DNA of 7,763 nucleotides. Origin: Solobacterium sp. Lineage in GTDB: Bacteria > Bacillota_I > Bacilli_A > Erysipelotrichales > Erysipelotrichaceae. The stretch is taken from NCBI GenBank assembly GCA_017419465.1, contig JAFOLE010000018.1, positions 1 to 7,763 of the forward strand, in the 5' to 3' direction. Each line of letters opens with the position of its first letter. The first letter of the stretch is position 1. Under the pieces are notes generated by a model, which did no database searches, had not been told where the DNA came from, and worked only from the letters and a program-made list of their open reading frames with translations. Positions 5,268 to 7,763 of this stretch are shown piece after piece. Both the position numbers and the translations under genes were made by a program.

Positions 5268-6601
5268 TCAAGGTGGCAAAGTTCGGCGGGTCCTCCGTCG
5301 CAAATGCGGAACAGTTCTGCAAGGTAAAGAAAATCATCGAGTCCGATCCGGACCGTAAATTTGTCGTTTCCTCGGCATGCGGAAAAGAATCCAGCGAGGA
5401 TCACAAGGTCACGGACCTGCTGTTCCTCTGTGAGGCGCATGTCCGCTTCGGCGTATCGTATGAGCCGATCTTCGAACAGATCGAAGCCAAATACAACCGC
5501 ATCAAGAAGGAACTCGGACTGAAGCTGGATCTCGAAAAGGAGTTCGCATCCATCCGCAGTGTCATGAAGCGAGGCATGAGCACCGATTATCTGGTCAGCC
5601 GCGGAGAGTATCTGACCTCCAAGCTGCTTGCGGAATTCCTCGGCTACGATTTTGCGGATGCGGCGGAAGTGATCGCATTCCGTTATGACGGAGAAGTGGA
5701 TATGGACCGCACCCGTGCGCTGATCGAAGCGCGGGTTACCGACCGCGGTCTCGTTGTGCCGGGATTCTACGGCGCACTGCCCAACGGCGTCATCCGTATC
5801 ATGAGCCGGGGCGGAAGTGATATTACCGGCGCCATTCTCGCCAATGTCGTGGATGCGGACGTGTATGAAAACTGGACGGATGTCAGCGGCTTCCTGGTCG
5901 CCGATCCGCGGATCGTAAAAAATCCGATTGGCATTCCATGCATCAACTACAGCGAACTGCGGGAAATGTCGTACATGGGCGCCAACGTGCTCCATGATGA
6001 CGCAATCTTCCCGGTAAAGGACAAGAATATTCCGATCAATGTGCGCAACACCAATGATCCGGATAATCCGGGCACCCTGATCATGGCGGACTGCAGTGAA
6101 AAGGATGCGGTCAATCCGCCGCATATCATTACCGGTATCAGCGGCCGCAAGGACTTTACCTGCATTACTCTGCAGAAAATGCACTCCAGCACGGAAGTCG
6201 GCTTCCTGCGGAAGATTCTCTCCATCTTTGAAGAATACGGCGTATCCATTGAATCCGTACCTACCACAGTTGATACCTATTCGGTAATCGCCGCGTCTGA
6301 CCTCATCAACCACTGTCTGTATGACATCGTCGGAAAGATGAAGGAAGAACTGAAGCCGGATGACATCCGGATCGAAGAGCACATTGCCCTGATCGCGATT
6401 GTCGGCCGGGCAATGAAGGATCAGCCGGGGATCTCCGGACGTCTGCTTTCCGAGTTCGGACAGAACCAGATCAATATCAAGGTCATCAACCAGAGCAGTT
6501 ATGAGCTCAGCATCATCATCGGCGTGCACAACCGCGATTTTGAAAAATCGATTCAGTGCATCTATGACAGATTTATCAAGGAAGAAGGTAAGAACGCATG
6601 A
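5264..6601 (+). CDS. lysC: Aspartate kinase with two ACT domains (YclM-like)
   Basis: Phosphorylates L-aspartate with ATP to 4-aspartyl phosphate, the first step of the pathway. The protein has 445 residues. The kinase domain begins with KFGGSS (6-11); SRGEYLTSKL (112-121), PGFYG (166-170), SRGGSDITGA (181-190) and WTDVSGFLVADPRIV (204-218) are the expected ATP and aspartate motifs, followed by NYSELREMSYMGANVLHDDAI (228-248). Two C-terminal ACT domains lie at about 295-365 and 372-440, including the effector-site-like stretches TEVGFLRKILSIFEEYGVSI and NQSSYELSIIIGV. The layout most resembles the monofunctional B. subtilis YclM / clostridial type, so lysine and perhaps threonine feedback is expected from the family, though the effector is not visible here. 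Its start overlaps hom and its stop overlaps asd, each as ATGA. The upstream ribosome binding site is weak (GGTGATGG), which points to coupling with hom. No internal beta-subunit start was assessed as convincing. Confidence 0.96.
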   Translation: MIKVAKFGGSSVANAEQFCKVKKIIESDPDRKFVVSSACGKESSEDHKVTDLLFLCEAHVRFGVSYEPIFEQIEAKYNRIKKELGLKLDLEKEFASIRSVMKRGMSTDYLVSRGEYLTSKLLAEFLGYDFADAAEVIAFRYDGEVDMDRTRALIEARVTDRGLVVPGFYGALPNGVIRIMSRGGSDITGAILANVVDADVYENWTDVSGFLVADPRIVKNPIGIPCINYSELREMSYMGANVLHDDAIFPVKDKNIPINVRNTNDPDNPGTLIMADCSEKDAVNPPHIITGISGRKDFTCITLQKMHSSTEVGFLRKILSIFEEYGVSIESVPTTVDTYSVIAASDLINHCLYDIVGKMKEELKPDDIRIEEHIALIAIVGRAMKDQPGISGRLLSEFGQNQINIKVINQSSYELSIIIGVHNRDFEKSIQCIYDRFIKEEGKNA

Positions 6602-7578
6602 AAATCGGAATTCTCGGAGCGACCGGTGCGGTAGGCCGCCAGATGCTGGAATGCATCGAAGAACGCAATATCGCATGTGATGAGCTGCGGCTTCTCGCAA
6701 GCAGCCGCAGTGCCGGAAAGGCAGTGAAGTTCAGGGACAGTGAACTGATCATCCAGGAGGCAAAGGATACTGCATTTGAAGGACTTGATTTCGTACTCGG
6801 TGCCGTTGAAGCGGAATTCGCAAAGGAATTTGCGCCGGCGATCAAACAGTCCGGTGCGGTATTCATCGACAACTCCAGTTCCTTCCGTCTGAATCCGGAT
6901 GTACCGCTGGTCGTACCGGAAATCAACGGCGAAGATGCCCTGCATCATAACGGTATTATTTCCAACCCGAACTGCAGCACGATCATCACTCTGATGGCAG
7001 TGGCACCGATCCACCGCCTCAGCCCGATCAAGCGCATGGTTGCGAGTACCTACCAGGCAGTCAGCGGTGCCGGCATCAACGGTATGCGCGAACTGGAAGA
7101 AGAGGTGAAGGCACTTGCGGCAGGGGAAGCGGTTCAGCCGAAGGTATTCCCGGCCCAGATTGCATACAACTGCATTCCCTGGATCGGTTCCGACACCGGA
7201 AACGGCGTGACAACCGAAGAGGCAAAGCTCGGAAATGAAGGCCGGAAGATTCTGCACAATCCGGAGATGAAGGTTACCTGCACATGCGTGCGTGTTCCGG
7301 TATTCCGTTCTCATTCGATTTCCGTCAGTGTTGCGTGTGAACGCGAAATCGGAATTGAAGAAGCTGCGAAGGCAATCGATGCGGCAGACGGCGTCCGTTA
7401 TCTTGTGGAAGGCTATCCGATGCCGCTGGATACCAGCAATCAGGATCTTGTCTTTGCGGGCCGTATCCGGAAGGATCCGGCGCTGGACGGACTTGCGCTG
7501 TGGTGCTGCGGTGATCAGATCCGCAAAGGCGCTGCCTCCAATGCCGTGCAGATTCTCGAATATATTGTGAATCACTGA
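6598..7578 (+). CDS. asd: Aspartate-semialdehyde dehydrogenase
   Basis: Reduces 4-aspartyl phosphate to aspartate semialdehyde with NADPH, linking the aspartokinase and homoserine dehydrogenase encoded upstream. The product can also feed lysine and diaminopimelate synthesis, whose genes are not in this window. The 326 residues show an NADPH-binding start, GATGAVG at 7-13, with SSRSAGK at 35-41. The nucleophile is Cys126 in SNPNCSTI (122-129), Gln153 lies in TYQAVSGAG (151-159), and Glu214 and Lys217 fit the phosphate-site residues. Arg232 and His239 in VRVPVFRSHS have the same seven-residue spacing as the catalytic pair of the E. coli enzyme. The start forms an ATGA overlap with lysC and has an AGGAAG/GAAGG site upstream. 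It is the last gene of the rightward cluster and is followed by a strong terminator. Confidence 0.97.
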   Translation: MKIGILGATGAVGRQMLECIEERNIACDELRLLASSRSAGKAVKFRDSELIIQEAKDTAFEGLDFVLGAVEAEFAKEFAPAIKQSGAVFIDNSSSFRLNPDVPLVVPEINGEDALHHNGIISNPNCSTIITLMAVAPIHRLSPIKRMVASTYQAVSGAGINGMRELEEEVKALAAGEAVQPKVFPAQIAYNCIPWIGSDTGNGVTTEEAKLGNEGRKILHNPEMKVTCTCVRVPVFRSHSISVSVACEREIGIEEAAKAIDAADGVRYLVEGYPMPLDTSNQDLVFAGRIRKDPALDGLALWCCGDQIRKGAASNAVQILEYIVNH

Positions 7579-7587
7579 GTTGATACG

Positions 7588-7623
7588 AGCCGTTGTGCAT
7601 AACATCTGCACAGCGGCTTTTTT
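7588..7623 (+). terminator. Intrinsic terminator after asd
   Basis: AGCCGTTGTGCA (7588-7599) pairs with TGCACAGCGGCT (7607-7618) over twelve pairs with one G-U wobble, around a seven-base loop, and is followed by a T-run to 7623. It begins nine bases after the asd stop codon. It has no U-tract in the other direction, so it should act only on rightward transcripts. Confidence 0.93.
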
Positions 7624-7763
7624 ATAGATAATTTGTCAATTTAAGCGCAACAATCTTTGTGAGTGGCATTAAATACTTCGGATGGTGTCTGATATCCCAG
7701 GCACTTTCTCGGTCTGTTGTTGAGTAGTTCTATCTTTTCCGCAAGGTCTTCCTCTGCCACTTC
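7624..7763 (-). mobile_element. 3' end of an IS30-family insertion sequence (partial)
   Basis: The region beyond the asd terminator holds the transposase C-terminus plus about 15-17 bases that probably contain the element's terminal inverted repeat (around 7628-7650, containing TTGTCAATTTAAGCGCAAC). The element runs off the right edge, so the other repeat and the target duplication cannot be seen, and the left boundary is approximate. Confidence 0.65.
7641..7763 (-). CDS. IS30-family transposase, C-terminal 40 residues (partial)
   Basis: On the minus strand an open frame enters from the right edge and ends at TAA (7643-7641). The visible residues include IELLNNRPRKCLGYQTPSEV followed by FNATHKDCCA. 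The NNRPRKCLGY-TP-EVF signature is characteristic of the C-terminal end of IS30-family transposases, which cut and join DNA through a DDE integrase-like domain. The catalytic residues lie mostly outside the window, so activity cannot be judged. The gene points toward asd, with its stop codon 17 bases from the end of the asd terminator. Confidence 0.85.
   Translation of the reverse strand, partial: EVAEEDLAEKIELLNNRPRKCLGYQTPSEVFNATHKDCCA

Noticed and set aside
5108..6700. A 530-codon open frame on the minus strand across lysC
   Set aside because: It lies opposite the well-supported aspartokinase, which has complete family motifs. Its protein shows no recognisable domain, and it arises from the GC-rich codon pattern of the real gene.
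6562..7611. A 349-codon minus-strand frame across asd
   Set aside because: It is opposite asd, which has all its catalytic residues. Its start lies within the terminator region and there is no credible ribosome binding site.

Overview
This window holds a compact aspartate-family amino acid locus from a bacterium that is probably a member of the Bacillota. The evidence is strong AGGAGG-type ribosome binding sites before several genes, intrinsic terminators with U-tracts, a YclM-like aspartokinase, a PheB-type stand-alone ACT protein and an IS30-type transposase. Base composition is moderately GC-rich by eye. Erysipelotrichia or Clostridia would fit, but the genus cannot be named from this sequence.

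Layout: positions 1-227 hold the start of a leftward membrane protein that runs off the edge, with its own extended -10 promoter. A leftward gene cluster runs from 4022 down to 333: thrC (threonine synthase), thrB (homoserine kinase), a PheB-like HTH/ACT protein, a small two-helix membrane protein, and a cytosolic cyclophilin. It ends at an intrinsic terminator at 320-293. A 96-base divergent intergenic region (4023-4118) follows, then a rightward cluster of hom, lysC and asd (4119-7578) that ends at a terminator at 7588-7623. The right edge holds the 3' end of an IS30-family element, pointing back toward asd.

The five enzymes lysC, asd, hom, thrB and thrC make up the whole route from aspartate to threonine. 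The rightward cluster makes homoserine and the leftward one converts it to threonine. hom/lysC and lysC/asd each overlap by four bases (ATGA), thrC/thrB by 8 bases and thrB/pheB by 19 bases, so translational coupling is likely throughout.

The most interesting stretch is the divergent intergenic region. It has two well-formed sigma-A-type promoters whose -10 elements interlock on opposite strands. It also has a 22-base dyad covering the thrC -35 and the start of the hom leader, which looks like an operator. The HTH/ACT protein inside the leftward cluster is a natural but unproven candidate for its regulator. The homoserine dehydrogenase is also shorter than the common form with a full C-terminal ACT domain, so its feedback control may differ. 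I found no RNA gene, CRISPR array or clear riboswitch, and nothing that amounts to a wholly new system.
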